In this document: positions 45,816-58,600 of the stretch, one piece after another
Layout: the number at the start of each line of letters is the position of its first letter
Position numbering within the stretch: position 1 is the first letter of the stretch
DNA from: Carnegiea gigantea
Taxonomy: Eukaryota > Streptophyta > Magnoliopsida > Caryophyllales > Cactaceae
Direction: 5' to 3'
Length of the DNA stretch: 64,000 nucleotides
Assembly: GCA_029747015.1 (NCBI GenBank)
Contig: JAKOGI010002470.1
Span: 1 to 64,000 of the forward strand
Translations under genes and position numbers: made by a program
Notes under the pieces: generated by a model
What the model was told of the DNA's origin: nothing
What the model saw: only the letters and a program-made list of their open reading frames with translations
Databases searched by the model: none

Positions 45816-46772
45816 CCCCAAGTGACGCATGTCGAATTAAGAAACCTCCGAATATTGTACCACTTATCAGTACTAGGGGAGGAAAATAGAAAGAATTGTG
45901 AAAAAATGCTCAGTTAGTCAAAGACTTGAAATTTCAAAATAAGAGATTTGAAATTTAGTTGGGGAGAATTTATGATAAAGCTGGATAAAAATCTGTTGAA
46001 ACTTGTTAAACCCTTTTAAGAAAGAGTACAGATCGATGAAGAATATAAGACCAATCATGAGAAAGTCGACCTTAAGTATAGGAGAATTTTCGATAAAACT
46101 ATGAGGACTTCTTGATCTTTTAGTGAACCAGGTGTGAATTAGTATTATCTTATTGTTTTGGACAGGTGTTTTTCTCATTTAGATTGTTGCTTTTGTGAAT
46201 TAAGTATTGAAGTTACTAAATTATGCATTAGAATCATTGTTTTAGTCATAGTACTTTATAATGGGATGTTCTCTTGTTACTTAGCTAGTCCACCATTTTT
46301 AAGGACGTTTGGTGTCAAAATTTTACAAGAAAAGTCAAACTTTGGGAAAATACCTTTTTTTATTCAAGGTTTTATGAGAATTAACTTTCATCTAAAGACC
46401 TAAGGGTACAACATTCTATAATCTACAGGAGTAGGTTAAAGGTCAGGAGCAAGCCAACTCGAATAAGATGTCGGTAGGGTTAGGGTAAAAAAACCGTACT
46501 TTAATTTATTGATTCTCCTGATCCCGCAACCCTTATTTTGACCAGGCTAATCTCTTTTTCATAGCATCCCATACTTAAGTCGCACTTGGTCTCCGGAAAG
46601 AACTTCATGGTTTGCCTTAGGTAAAAGATTGTAAGAATGTCAAATATAAGAAAATTTTAATCTGAAAAAAAATCAGATAAAATTTTTTTTATCGCTGATA
46701 AGACTATTCGTATATATTCTTATAATAAATTTAAATAGTATAACAAATAAACTTTATTATTATGGGTACAAC
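45816..46772. other. Intergenic, nothing recognised
   Basis: No supported gene or element. The last 40 bases share the 3' flank of DD11-like copy 1 (TTATGGGTACAACTT versus GGTATGGGTACAGTT). Confidence 0.4.
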
Positions 46773-46973
46773 TTAGTCTGCAAGTGTTCCACCATATTCA
46801 CCATATATATGAAAGCCACGAACAAAGATCTCAGTTGCAATTTTCTTGAATCTTTCAGTCATTCCAAGTTCGTATGTAAGCAAGCGGTTGCACATGTATC
46901 CTGCTTGGACATTCTTCTCACAACATGCTTCGTCAAGTGAAGAGGCCTTGTCAAAAATGGCTTTGAAAACTTG
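46773..46973 (-). pseudogene. DD11/ECA1-like copy 2, C-terminal part
   Basis: Continues the gene whose N-terminal part is at 52422-52631, separated from it by the Copia element. It encodes QVFKAIFDKASSLDEACCEK, then QAGYMCNRLLTYELG, ending at TAA 46773-46775. The CC pair and following Cys match the family pattern and copy 1. Before the insertion the sequence CCATGCATGGAGCAAG joined both parts and supplied the Cys-Met-Glu-Gln start of this helix. Confidence 0.65.
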
Positions 46974-46978
46974 CTCCA

Positions 46979-47469
46979 TGTTAGAGAAGTTGGGTTGAAT
47001 GTGGTACAGGATAAACCAAGTAAATCGTGAAATGGAACATTTTTCTTAATACTTATCTGTTGCAGCACAAATAATCTTAGGGATAATCTACTTGGTAAAA
47101 CAAGTGTGTGTTTCAAGATTCTCTCAAAGGTTAATCGGTAAGGGTGCTACAGTCACTCATGTTGATTTTTCTTACCTGTGATTGTGATTTCACTCCTCCT
47201 TATATAGAAGAGTGATCATGCCTGAAAAGGCACCAAAAACGGATAGGATAGGGTGGGTAAATCTTGAAGAGGTACCATGCTTATCCACCTTTTCACCGAA
47301 AGGATTGGATAAGGTGGGTAAACTTGAAGAGGCACTATGCTTATCCTCCTTTTCACCGAAAGGATTGGATAAGGCGGGTAAACTTGAAGAGACACCATGC
47401 TTATCCACCTTTTCGGATAAGTACTATAAAAACCTGTCACTTTTATTTTATTCTTGGAAAATTTCAACA
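46979..47469 (-). repeat. 3' LTR of the 5.4-kb Copia element
   Basis: 491 bp. Contains three head-to-tail 60-bp units (about 47227-47405), each with GGATAAGG..GGGTAAACTTG and CTTATCCACC. A polypurine tract (on the minus strand AAAAAGATGGGGGAT, 47470-47484) abuts it, confirming the orientation. Confidence 0.95.
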
Positions 47470-47958
47470 ATCCCCCATCTTTTTCAAGATATAGAACAAA
47501 CCCCTGCTATTCCAGCAAATACACAATTACAACCGAGAACACAAGGAGATTTATGTATAAGAGAAATATCTCGTGATTTGAACTTTTATTTAGCGAAATA
47601 TAATTTCAATTAATCTGAATGTAAATAGTAGACAAGTCTTTGAACTATACATCCTCTTTGATTAGTTGGATACATTTCACACACAAGTCTTATTACACAC
47701 TTAAAATTTGACACTATTATCTGGCCACGTGTCCATATCCATTATGAGTGCATTAAGCCAAGCTCAGTAGTTTTTTGAAGCGGCCACACTTCACACTCAC
47801 TTAGGTAGACCTTAGAAATATGCTCCTGTAATACAAGCCATTCAATCAGGGTCTATTATGAGTATAAAACTCACCCTCTTATAACATTACAGTAATTAAG
47901 CACTCTTACCTTGGGATGAAATATGTTAGTGCTTCCAATCACTATGCAATATTGTCAC

Positions 47959-50900
47959 TCATTGAACTTGGAATGTGATGTCATACCGTGAATTAAGTTG
48001 AGGCTTCATTGTTAGTGATTGTAGATAGGGGCTTAAGTCCCATCCCCTTGATGTTCTCAACACCAAATCTCTTGCTAAACCTTTGGTTAAAGGATCTACA
48101 AGATTCTCATTTGTTTACACATAGTTGACTGTGATCACTCCATCTTTGATCAATTGATGGACATAGGCATGTCTAAGTCCAATATGCCTTGATTTTCCTT
48201 TATAGACATGACTATAAACCTTGGACAACGTGGTCTTGCTATCACAAAGTATGGAGAGTGGCAACATTGGTTTTGGCCATAAAGGCTCTTCCAATAACAG
48301 ATTTTGTAGCCACTCTGCCTCTTTGCTGGCTGTAGCCAAAGCCACAAACTCAGTAGCCATGGTGGAGTCGATTATGCAGGTTTGTTTCTTGGATGCCCAA
48401 GATACTGTCCATCCACCAAGCAAGTATATATAACCTAGCGTAGAGGCATAGTCCTCTTTGTCAGTTATCCAACTTGCATCTGAGTATCCTTCTAAGACCA
48501 AAGGATAGCCTGAATAACACAGACCATAATCTTGAATTTTCTTTAAGTATTTCAAAAATCGATTTATTGCATGCCAATGAAACTTACTAGGGTTACTAGT
48601 ATATCGACTTAATTTTCCAATGACAAATGCAATATCCGACCTTGTGCTTATCATGGCACACATCAAGCGCCCTATGAAGCATATTTAAGTTGTGCGATAG
48701 GTCTCCCACTGTTTCGAGTCAACTTATAGGTTGGATCAAAAGGAGTGGCTACTGGGGAGCAATCTTTGTAATTAAATCTCCCAAACACTTTCTCAATATA
48801 ATGTGATTGAGACAAACTAATGCCATCATTATTTCTAATGATCTTAATACCGAGTATAACATCAGCCTCCCCTATGTCTTTCATGGAGAACTTGGAAGAT
48901 AAAAAACACTTGGTTTTCTCTACTTTCTCTAAGTCAGTGCCAAAAATTAGCATGTCATCAACATATAAGCATATAATCACACATTTTACCTGTTCAAACT
49001 TGGAATATACACATTTGTCAAATTCATTGATACTAAACCCATAAGATAGCACTATTTCATCAAACTTTTGATGCCATTGTTTAGGTGCTTGTTTTAGGCC
49101 ATACAATGATCTTATGAGTTTGTATATTTTGTCTTCCTTGCCTGGAACAACAAAACAATCTGGTTGTTTCATGCACACTTCTTCCTCTAATTCACCATTT
49201 AAGAATGCTGTTTTCACATCCATTTGGTGAATTACTAACTTTTGAATTGCAACAAGAGCAATGAAAACTCTTACGGTAACAATCCTAGCCACTGGTGCAT
49301 ATGTGTCAAAGTAGTCAATACCATGTTTTTGGTCAAAACCCCTTATGACCAACCGGGCTTTGAATCTTTCTATGGTACCATTTACTTTTCTTTTTCTTTT
49401 AAAGATCCATTTTGATGTGATAGGCTTACATCCAGGGGGTAAATCAACCAAGACCCATGTGTTATTTTGCATGATTGAGTCCATTTCATCTTGGACTGCT
49501 TCTTTCTAAAAGGAGTCATCTTGAGATTCCATAGCCTCTTTAAAAGAGTTAGGATCCGAATCAATGCTATAAACATAGGGTATTTGATTTTCAATGAAAT
49601 CCCTTGTTCTCTCTATCAAATAGACAAAGAAATCAGAGCCAAAGGATTTCTTCTTTCTAATCCGTTTACTTCTTCTTACTTCCACTATATCTCTTTGTTC
49701 TTGATCATTGCTTGGAGTCATAGTGGTTGAAATAAGATCATTTGGTTTAGGAATTGAAGAGAATCTAGTTTCATCAAAAATGATATCAATTGATTCTATC
49801 ACAGTGTTAACCGTAATAGAAACATTTGGTTCTATAACAAAAAACCTATAGGCTTTGCTACGTTCAGCATAGCCTATAAAGATGCACTCAATTTCTCTTT
49901 CCTGCAATTTTCTTTTCTTGGGTTCCGGGACTCTTACAATAGCCTTACACCCCCAAACTCTGAAATAACTCAGGTTTGGCTTTTTCTTATTCCATAATTC
50001 ATAAGGAGTAACTGAATTCCTTTAATTCAGAACCCTATTTCGAATGTAGCACGCTGTGAGCATCGCTTCACCCCAAAAGCCTTCACTCAAACCGGATTTA
50101 GAAAACATAGCATTGATAATTCCTATTAGTGTTCTATTTTTCCTTTCTGCCACACCATTTTGTTGTGGTGTATAAGGTGCTATGACCTCATGGATTATAC
50201 CAGTTGATTGGAAATAACTTGGATCATAGTATTCACCACCCCTATCCGATCTTAATCTTTTAAGGAAGGCTTCATAATGCAACTCAGATTCATTCTTAAA
50301 AATCCTAAACATGTCTAGCGCTTCACTTTTAGCATGTAAAAGGTATACTTGATAATATCTTGTAAAATCATCAATGAAAGTGATATAGTATTTCTTTCCT
50401 CCAAAAGAGGGAATGCTATGAAAATCACCTAAATCACTATGAATTAATTCAAGTATTTTGGTGATTCTTTGAACAGTTTGAAAAGAACTTCTAGTGATCT
50501 TTGTTAACATGCATGTCTTATATTTCTCTATGTTTCCATCAAAATCAGGAATTAACTCAAGTCTTGACATCTTTTTTAATCTTTTATTATTAATATGCCC
50601 AAGACAATTATGCCATAGAGAAGATAAAGAACACACAAGCATGTAAGCAGAATCATTCATCTCATTACCACTAGAAGGAGTAATTATATTTAACTTAAAC
50701 ATGTCACCACTAGCATAACCCTTCCCCAAAAAGACATTTCCCTTAGACAGGATAAACTTATCGGCCTCATACACTTGTTTGAAGCCAAACTTATTAAGAA
50801 GAAAACCAGAAACAAGATTCTTTCTAACTTCCAGCATAAAATATACATCATTTAAAGCAAGAATTTTTCTGGAAGTGAAGACTAACTCTACCTGACCTAT

Positions 50901-51110
50901 TCCTTTAACATCAACAGTAGAAGTATTGCCCATATAGAGCACTTTTCCATCTTCAACCGACACAAGAGTCTTGAAGAAAGAGCAATCCTTACACACGTGC
51001 TTGGAAGCACCCGAATCAACCCACCAGTCATTGTCACTTTGGACAATGTTGATTTGATCATTGATCATGGCTACAAAGTTGTCCTTTGTCTTTGCCTTTT
51101 GGTTGTTCAA
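47959..51110 (-). pseudogene. Copia pol: protease, integrase, RT, RNase H
   Basis: From 51110 downward: aspartic protease (WWVDSGASKHVC near 51030); a GAG_pre-integrase HHCC region in which the second CxxC Cys reads Thr (TCMLTK); integrase core (IHSDLG, LRSDRGGEY, PYTPQQNGVAERKN); C-terminal integrase; RT (AFLNGELEEEVCMKQP, SLYGLKQAPKQWH, LYVDDMLIFG, so catalytic YVDD is kept); and RNase H (YSDASW, then DSKTT, HIGLRHAYV) to a stop at 47959. The frame is broken by stops at about 50020, 49507 and 48118 and by a frameshift near 48670. The products would cut, copy and integrate the element. Confidence 0.93.
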
Positions 51111-51125
51111 GCCATGTTTGCACTT

Positions 51126-51906
51126 TCAAATGGTACAATCTCTTTTCTTGTGGCCCAGTTTGTTGCATTCCCAACAAACCACTTTAGCCTTCTTGTTGCC
51201 CTTGTTGTTGTTGTCCTTATTAGACCTCTTCTTGTTTCCCTTTGGCACTTGACTCGACTCACCATCTTCAAAAATATGAATCTTAGAGACATGCTCATTT
51301 GACTCATCCTGCACACGTAACTCTTCTTCTATTCGAAGATGGTTAGCCAATTTCTCAAGTGATATTTCTTCTTTCTTACGTTTCAAAGTTCTTTTATTGT
51401 CTTTCCAAGAGGGGGGAAGTTTGTCTACTATAGAGGAAACTATAATGGTCTCATCCAGGCATTTTATATTGCTTGAAGTGACTTAGGATCCGTTGAATTT
51501 CATGCAATTGATCGAGAACAGAGCGTGCGCCGACCATCTTATAGTTATTAAATTGACTTCTAAGGAAGTTCTTGCTAGAGACATCTTCTGTCATGTACTT
51601 GTTCTCTAGTGCCTCCCATAATTCCTTTGCCGATTCCATGCCTTGATAGACATCGAACAAGGCGTCCAACATGCTATTCAAGATATGGCCTCGACAAATG
51701 TAGTTATCATTCTCGAATTTGGATCTTTGGCGGGCTTGCTCCAAAGTCTTATTTTCCGTCTCTATTGGGTAGGGAGTGTTGAGCACATACACGACCTTCA
51801 AAGTTATAAGAAGGGAATGCATCTGCTTTTGCCAGCGATGGAAGCCCACACCCTCGAACTTGTCCAACTTCTGAAAGTTGGATGTTATTTCACCGATTGA
51901 CGCCAT
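51126..51906 (-). pseudogene. Copia gag with zinc knuckle, one frameshift
   Basis: ATG at 51906 begins MASIGEITSNFQKLDKFEGV, then a UBN2-type gag (FHRWQKQMHSLLITL, LWEALENKYM). A frameshift near 51453 (after QYKMPG) moves to a second frame (DETIIVSSIVDKLPPSWKD, LANHLRIEEELR) that ends with the CCHC knuckle CWECNKLGHKKRDC at about 51130-51175. A TGA follows before pol. The ATG lies only 19 bases after the LTR. Confidence 0.9.
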
Positions 51907-51925
51907 CTCAAATAAGTCTTAAGAT

Positions 51926-52416
51926 TGTTAGAAAAATTGGATTGAATATGGTATAGGATAAACCAGGTAAATCATGAAATGGAACACTTTTCTTAAGACT
52001 TATTTGTTGCACCACGAATAATCTTAGGGATAATCCACTTGGTAAAACAAGTGCGTATTTCTAGGTTCTCTCAAAGGTTAATCGATGAGGGTGCTGCAGC
52101 CACTCACATTGATTTTTCTTGCCTGTGATTGTGATTTCACTCCTCCTTATATGGAAGAGTGATCATGCCTGAAGAGGCACCAAAAATGTATACGATATGG
52201 TGGGTAAATCTTGAAGAGGTATCATGCTTATCCACCTTTTCACCGAAAGGATTAGATAAGGTGGGTAAATTTGAAGAGGCACCATGCTTATCTACCTTTT
52301 CACCGAAAGGATTGGATAAGGCGGGTAAACTTGAAGAGATACCATGCTTATCCACCTTTTCGGATAAGCATTATAAAAACCTGCCACTTTTATTTTATTC
52401 TTGGAAAATTCCAACA
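51926..52416 (-). repeat. 5' LTR of the 5.4-kb Copia element
   Basis: 491 bp, same length as the 3' LTR, with the same three 60-bp units (about 52174-52352). It contains CCTTATATGG (about 52145-52154), a perfect CArG-box form, which is damaged in the other LTR (CCTTATATAG). The minus strand has AT-rich TATA candidates near the repeat array. No canonical tRNA primer site follows it. Confidence 0.95.
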
Positions 52417-52421
52417 CTCCA

Positions 52422-52631
52422 TGCATGGCCTAGTGGTTTTTTTAATGCAATTAGAAAACTCATAATTATAACCAAGGTCTTTTTCTGGTCGTTGAGGCAT
52501 TTCAAATATGGATCTCCAGGCACCAGCTTTGTAGACTCATCTTCTTTTTGGAATTGCTGGGCAACACAGATTGAGGTGTGGAACATTGTTACAAGCATGA
52601 AAGCAAAAGCTTGTAATTGTTTGTTTGCCAT
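52422..52631 (-). pseudogene. DD11/ECA1-like copy 2, N-terminal part
   Basis: ATG at 52631 begins the signal peptide MANKQLQAFAFMLVTMFHTS...CVAQ, near identical to copy 1. A first Cys (YLKCLND) follows. The frame then needs a shift of one base at an A run near 52510 (CAGAAAAAGACC) to read GYNYEFSNCIKKTTRPCMEQ, which carries the second and third Cys of the family pattern and runs into 46973. The gene was therefore probably already damaged, or acquired the A-run change after the Copia insertion at 52417. Confidence 0.65.
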
Positions 52632-53107
52632 CTTTGATCTTTATTTTCTGTTTTTGAAGTTTCTTTCCTAGCTAGCTACGATTTGGGTGGAGAATTACTT
52701 AAGAGATCGACCGTAAAAATAATGTAGAATATCAATCTTTCGTTTTTTTTTTTTTTTTAATAGAGAACGATGTGTGATCAATAAATTGCATTTAATAATG
52801 TCAAAACATAACGTACAACAATAATTAAGAGTCATAATAATTTCAAACTTAAACAGGGTATTTAAAATAGATGCATTCACAATATATGTTGATACTTTTA
52901 TATTTACTCCTATAAGTCATATATATGTCACTCATTACCCATATATGGGAGCCAGCATGTATTTTGGGTAACTTGGAATTCATGATTGGAATTGCATTGG
53001 GCCAATGTGTATCAATTGACATTGCAGGTTTTTGGGGAAAAATTTTATATAGTGGAAATTTTGAGAGAGAAAACAACCAAACATATATATATTAATTAGA
53101 TTCCTAC
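52632..53107. other. Upstream flank of DD11-like copy 2
   Basis: The first 100 bp match the promoter-proximal region of copy 1 (GCTAGCTA, GTAGAATATCAA). The similarity stops at a run of 18 T at about 52742-52759. Beyond it nothing is recognised. Confidence 0.45.
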
Positions 53108-53330
53108 CATGTGATATTACGCTGGGTAGTGTAATGGCCTAAAGCGTTGACCCTTACCCCTTTTTTGACATCAGGTCGTATGTTTAAATCCCGGTTCTCG
53201 GTTCTCAAAATTCCCTCCAATTTTTTGGGGTGCTGATTTTTCTCGGCATACTTTTTACCATTCCATGGCAATATCCCCGTGACAAGTTTGCCCTTGATGA
53301 GTAGGGCACACAAAGACACGGGTCCAAGTA
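53108..53330 (+). mobile_element. Possible tRNA-derived SINE
   Basis: CTGGGTAGTGTAATGGCC (box A-like) and GTATGTTTAAATCCCGG (box B-like, compare GGTTCGAATCC) lie about 45 bp apart, followed by about 140 bp of unrelated body. The arrangement resembles a SINE head, but no target duplication or tail was found and no tRNA cloverleaf forms. Tentative. Confidence 0.35.
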
Positions 53331-55662
53331 TTTGGACAAAAACTTTATACTCAGATTCTGCTTTGATTATAAATCAAACATTCTGATCATACGTAGATCT
53401 GGACCTGAATGTCTGATGTCGGACTTGATTATCCGAATTTCTGCTATGAATTTTTGACATTCTGACCGAAATTTTGTCTGGCTGAACCAAACCCGATTTT
53501 TCAATGCTCGGATCAAGTTATCCAAAGCTATTTTTATAAAATTTTCTATAGAATTTGTACCAAAATTACACATAAACCTAATTGTCCGATGTTCAAACTC
53601 GGTTGCCCAATTGTCTGAATCTGTTCGAACCCAAAATGGTTCAAAAATTCGGATAATCCGAACCCGACCCATATTTAAATTTTGACATGACCGATTGTTT
53701 GACTTTTAAATTCAGACAAAAATTTTGTGACTGTACCCTATGTTTTTTCGGTCAGACAAATTTGGATAATAGGGGCAGATTAATTTTTATCAATCCTATT
53801 GATGACTAATGCCTCTATTTAATTTTGTAATGTCAGCACTTGTCAACTTCAAATCTTTTATTTAGAACCGTTCAAATCCTTTATTCAGAAGGAAATCCTT
53901 AGAAACTTTCATTTTGTACTTTGATATTAAAGGAAAAGGAAAACCCGCCAGAAATAATAAAATAATAAAGGTTAGCAATTTAGCATTACACATACGAAAT
54001 AAACCAAAAGGGAAAAAGGATTTTTCATTGATTCCATAACTTCATTACATTTACATCATACTAATTTGTACCTATGCACTTGCACAGGAGATTTAGAAAG
54101 AGAAGTGATAATGTGTGAGATCTAACATCACAAAGAATCAAAATTGATAGTAAAATTTTACATAATGAGACAATAACATAATTCTATTGGACATTGCTAA
54201 CAACGAAAACCCACTACCTATATAAAAAAAAAAAAAAAGAAGTTTTTTTAATTATGAGATCCACATGCACTCTGTATGTGCTTAGTATTATCAATGCTCC
54301 TAGCTTCTTTTCTATTGTATGTATACTTATACATGTATTATCTTTTAGTTAGTATTTGTTTACTATAATGTTTTTAGATAAAGAAAAGTTGAGTGATTTA
54401 AAACCTTTGTTCTGACCCCAAGAAATATTAAGGTTTAATCTTGGTTGTAAATTCTCACCAAACAATTGTACTATATGCCATACCCAACTATTTCGTCAGA
54501 TTTTCTCAAAATATTACAAAATGCTTTCTGTTTTTTTCAGTTGACTTAGATCATCTCTCCCCTCTAATTACTTAATGCGATGCACACTGAGATATTTAAA
54601 TCTATTTTTAAAAATTTTGGTTGAGTGCAAACCCTAAATTTATTATAAACCAAAATAATGGTAATGTATTTCTTCAAATGTGCAATATAGAAATTGTGAA
54701 AAGTTACCTATAATAATGCAATAAAAGAAAGGAAGGGAAAGAAACCATCTAAAGGCATCTTCATCCAAATCAAACTTTTCTTCTTTTTTTTTTTATTTAT
54801 TTTCCTTGTTAGGGAGAGAGACTCTTTTTTACTCATCTATCCCTAAAAGATATCCTTGCTTAAAAAATCATGATACTGTCAATGGAATTTAGTGCATTAT
54901 TTTCCATTGATTTTGAGAAATCTTCAGTCATTAGATATTTATAATTATTTTAAAAGGTCATTGTCTTCATTATTAAATCATCAAGGAATGAATGTTTAAT
55001 AAGCTTATTTTCTTGTATTAGTCAAAGATGCACACTAAGTGGCTTAGCCACACCTTGTTTGTTAATGTTTAATAAACTTCTTTAGGGGTTCCCCCTCTCT
55101 TCGCAGCAAAAAAGGCACAATGTTCTTGGCCTTCTAGACTTTTTCTTTTTAGACAGATAAAATACATAGAATTTTGGTATATAACTCATACATACTTATT
55201 TTTGGTCACACTTGAACGCTGAGAACAGTCTATTTCCACCAACAATCATGGCCTGTAGTAAGGTATTTCTCCAAGGAACCTTTTCTCATAACTTCATGAT
55301 TCATGTCTCCAAGCCTCTCTAATTCTTAATGGCTCCAATCTTTTTTTTTTTTTTTCGAAAATATAACATTCAAATTTCTATTAGATCTAATTGAATTAAA
55401 ACAAAACCTAAATCAAACATTGAATGACCATGAATTCTTATAATCCTTATTAAAACATTGTTAAAAGAGAAATGAATTAAAATTCTATAGTGAAGACAAA
55501 CTACATATTAAACTAAAACTAAAATGTAAAAAGTGAAACCAAACCCAAACAATACCTAAAAAAAAAAATAAAAATAAACCAATGGAAAGCATACAGACAA
55601 CTATCTCTATTGGGAAAAATTATCGCTTGTTGCTGCAAGATTTAATTTAGCTCATCTAAATA
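53331..55662. other. Intergenic; short repeat-like stretch at 53367-53700
   Basis: 53367-53700 is rich in repeated ATCCGAA/CCGATG words and may be a fragment of a short DNA element. The rest (53700-55662) is AT-rich with homopolymers; no gene supported. Confidence 0.35.
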
Positions 55663-58600
55663 ATGTAAATTGTCTATTTGTCTGGATTGTGAGAATTATG
55701 AGGAATCAAAGAAATTCATAGAGACAAATAATAAATTTACATTGACTCCAACGAAAAATTACCTTGTATCTTTTTCCATATTCATGCACATAAATCTTAA
55801 ATTGGCAAAAGAGAAAAGAAAAAAATGAAATAGCAAAAAGATAATTTCCTAGCGACAATATATCACAGTCATGGGGTTCAATTATGATTAGCATGATAAA
55901 GGTACCAAGGAAGCAAACACATACATGAAGATGATACAAAACAATTGAGAAAAATAAGATGACAATAACATTTTCTGGGTATCAAGTTACCTTTTTAATA
56001 CATTGAATAAAAAATAGAGAAACATTAATCCTTTGCTATTAAATTCACAAAAACCTCAATATCTAACCATGGAGTAAAAAGTAGAGAAATAGACAATAAG
56101 ACAAACTCCTAGCTAGAAAAATGTTTCACAAGCCTAACCAATTTAAATCCATAGGGAAAGATTATAATTAAGAAAAAAAGAATGTGAAAAACTTTACATA
56201 AACTTCAACAATTGGGTGCATTAAAGAAGGAGAAATCAAGTTTTTTAAATAGAAATAGCTCAACTAAAAAACCTAAAATTTATAAATTTGCTCAAATTAG
56301 GTTTAAAACCAAAAAAAAAAAAAAAAAACACCTTACCAATTCATCATTTTAGCATTTGTTTTTGACATAATTGCATTTGAAAATTTAGACTGCATTGAAG
56401 AAATAAAAACTAACATAAGATTATAAATAAACAACATGTAATGATAATTTTGATTATTCAATTTATGGTTATAAAAAGTACGTATTTTCCCATCACCATC
56501 ATCAACAACTTCGTTTTTACATTAATGAGGCCTTTTTTAGGGGGTTGAAAGGGAGATGGATGGCTGCTTATTCGGGCATATAGGGATTGATATATAACTT
56601 TTATAAGTGAAATTATAAAATTTCAAAAACAGAATTAAAATTAGATGGAATGAAAGGGGAGATACAAAATCATACCGAAAAGTTACATAGAATTTATTTT
56701 CGTTCCACTTTGGAGAGTGAGGGAAGAAATTTGAGAGAATATTAAAATATTTGATGAATTTTAGTTCCCAAATTAAGGTAGTTATATTAAAATTTTGATT
56801 GCGTACAATCTAAATTTAAAATTAAAACGTTAAGGAAAGAAAAGGTAAAGAATTTGGGAGCATTACTTTTGACGGGATTAAACGAGGTGAAAGTATTCGT
56901 TCAAAAAAAAAAACATTGTAATTATAATTTAGATTACAAAAGCTACAATAAAGGAATCATCATCATCATCATCATCATCATACTAGCACCTGACATATTG
57001 GTTTCTTCTCCAAATGGTAGATAAGTGTACAAACTCTTCTTAAGGGCCGAATGGAGCCAATGATGCTCTTCTCTATCCGCTACCATCTTATTGGAACCTT
57101 CTACAGTAGGCACCACAAAGGGCATGTGCCTTACCTTGAGCAGGGGCAATCCCTAGAGAAGTGTTAGGGAAAAGTTTTAATATTTATAAATCCCAAGTGC
57201 AAAGTGCATCGTTGAGTACTCGGGGTGTCATCTGCAGGGAGTTGGGTTTTCAAGTATCAGAACTAACTAAAACGTCTCAAGTTAGGCAAAACAGAAGGGA
57301 TATACAATAGAACTAGACTATTAAAACAAAAACAAAGACTTCGATTATGATTAAACCTGAGATAAACCAACTAATCAAGTCAAGCTTAACCTTTCCAAGT
57401 TATACTAGTATTTAAAGATGATCAGCTGCTTCATTAAAGACCACCCAAATCCTCTCTCAAGGGTCATGAGCTAGTCTAATTGTTCTAACTTCTTATTTTT
57501 ATGGGATTAGCACAAGTAAACTACAAGATTGACAACCCTTGACCTAGCTAGCGACCGAGACTATTTTCATGTTCGAATCCCAACTATTCTCTCTACCCAC
57601 ACTACACAATCAACCTCACCTCTCAGCATAAGTTGAATGTTCCTAGAATACGGACGAAAGCTCTTTCAAGCATTTTATTGAACACTTGACGGGCATGAGA
57701 GAAAATCCTAAATTCTAGCATAAACAAGATGGGTAGAGGCCTAACAACAATCAATTAGCCATCAAGAGGCAAATTAAATCAAACATCACAAAGTTAATTA
57801 AAACTAAACATCTATAAGCAATTCAAGGCAAGAGTTAACAAACTAGAAAACAAAACAAGAAACATGAAATTAAAGAGAAGAGAAGAAGAGAAACTTAGCC
57901 ATTGACTTCTGAAATCAAACGTCTTGTACAAATTATAGCCAAAACTAACCTTATCTAATCCCATAAATAGGGTTTTTATTGACTAAGCCTAAACTAAAAC
58001 TCCCAAAAAGTCACCAAAGGAGGGCCGGGGAGACCCCGAACAAAAACACCCGAAGGGGTTTAAATAGAAAATCGGGCGAGTAAGGAGCGGGGAGGCCGGT
58101 GCATGACCGTGCCATCTGGCATAGCCACACCGTGCCAGGGTGGCACGACCATGTCACACGGCAGCCACACCGCGCCATATTTCTGGCACGATGGCGCAGC
58201 CTCCTGTCGTCCCTTCTTGCCTTCTTTTTTTCCTCTTCTTGTTCATCTTCATTTCTTTTCATGACATTTTGCTCGATTGAAGTTTATTACCTACAAAAAT
58301 AAACAAAACAAGTAAAAATCTTAAAAATTATATTATTATACGAGCTAAAATTAGGTAAAAAGGGCACGTAAAATACGACACATTATTGCTTAACAAAAAG
58401 CAATCCCTAGGAAAAAGGAGGGGCAAGAGGGTATGGATGAGGATGACTAGAAGCACACTTTGGTGAATGAGGTCAAACATCAACCAAATACCAAGAAGAG
58501 AGTGCCCTAATAGATGGAGGGGCACTTTATTCCAAATAGACACCCGACCTTTTCTTAAGGAGCTACGATGGGACACCTCTCAGGATGCCGTACTATATAA

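Larger units (their letters stand above)
46979..52416 (-). mobile_element. Complete but dead Copia (Tork/TNT1-like) element, 5,438 bp
   Basis: LTRs of 491 bp at 46979-47469 and 51926-52416 (TG...CA) flank gag and pol on the minus strand. CTCCA at 46974-46978 and 52417-52421 is an exact 5-bp target duplication. The order gag, protease, integrase, RT, RNase H marks Copia. A hand alignment of the LTRs gives about 41 substitutions and no indels over 491 bp (roughly 8 percent), so the insertion is a few million years old under usual plant rates. Stops and frameshifts in both gag and pol make it non-autonomous. Confidence 0.95.

Noticed and set aside
47227..47405. Regularly spaced repeats suggestive of a CRISPR-like array
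   Set aside because: The units are contiguous 60-bp tandem copies without unique spacers, inside a plant LTR.
47190..47613. Several overlapping repeat-rich ORFs on both strands, and similar ones at 52137-52671
   Set aside because: They arise because the LTR 60-bp unit is a multiple of three; no domain and no independent constraint.
50997..51302. 101-residue + strand ORF
   Set aside because: Antisense to Copia gag-pol with no domain.
53108..53185. A tRNA gene
   Set aside because: Box A and B-like motifs exist but no cloverleaf or acceptor stem can be drawn; SINE head is more likely.
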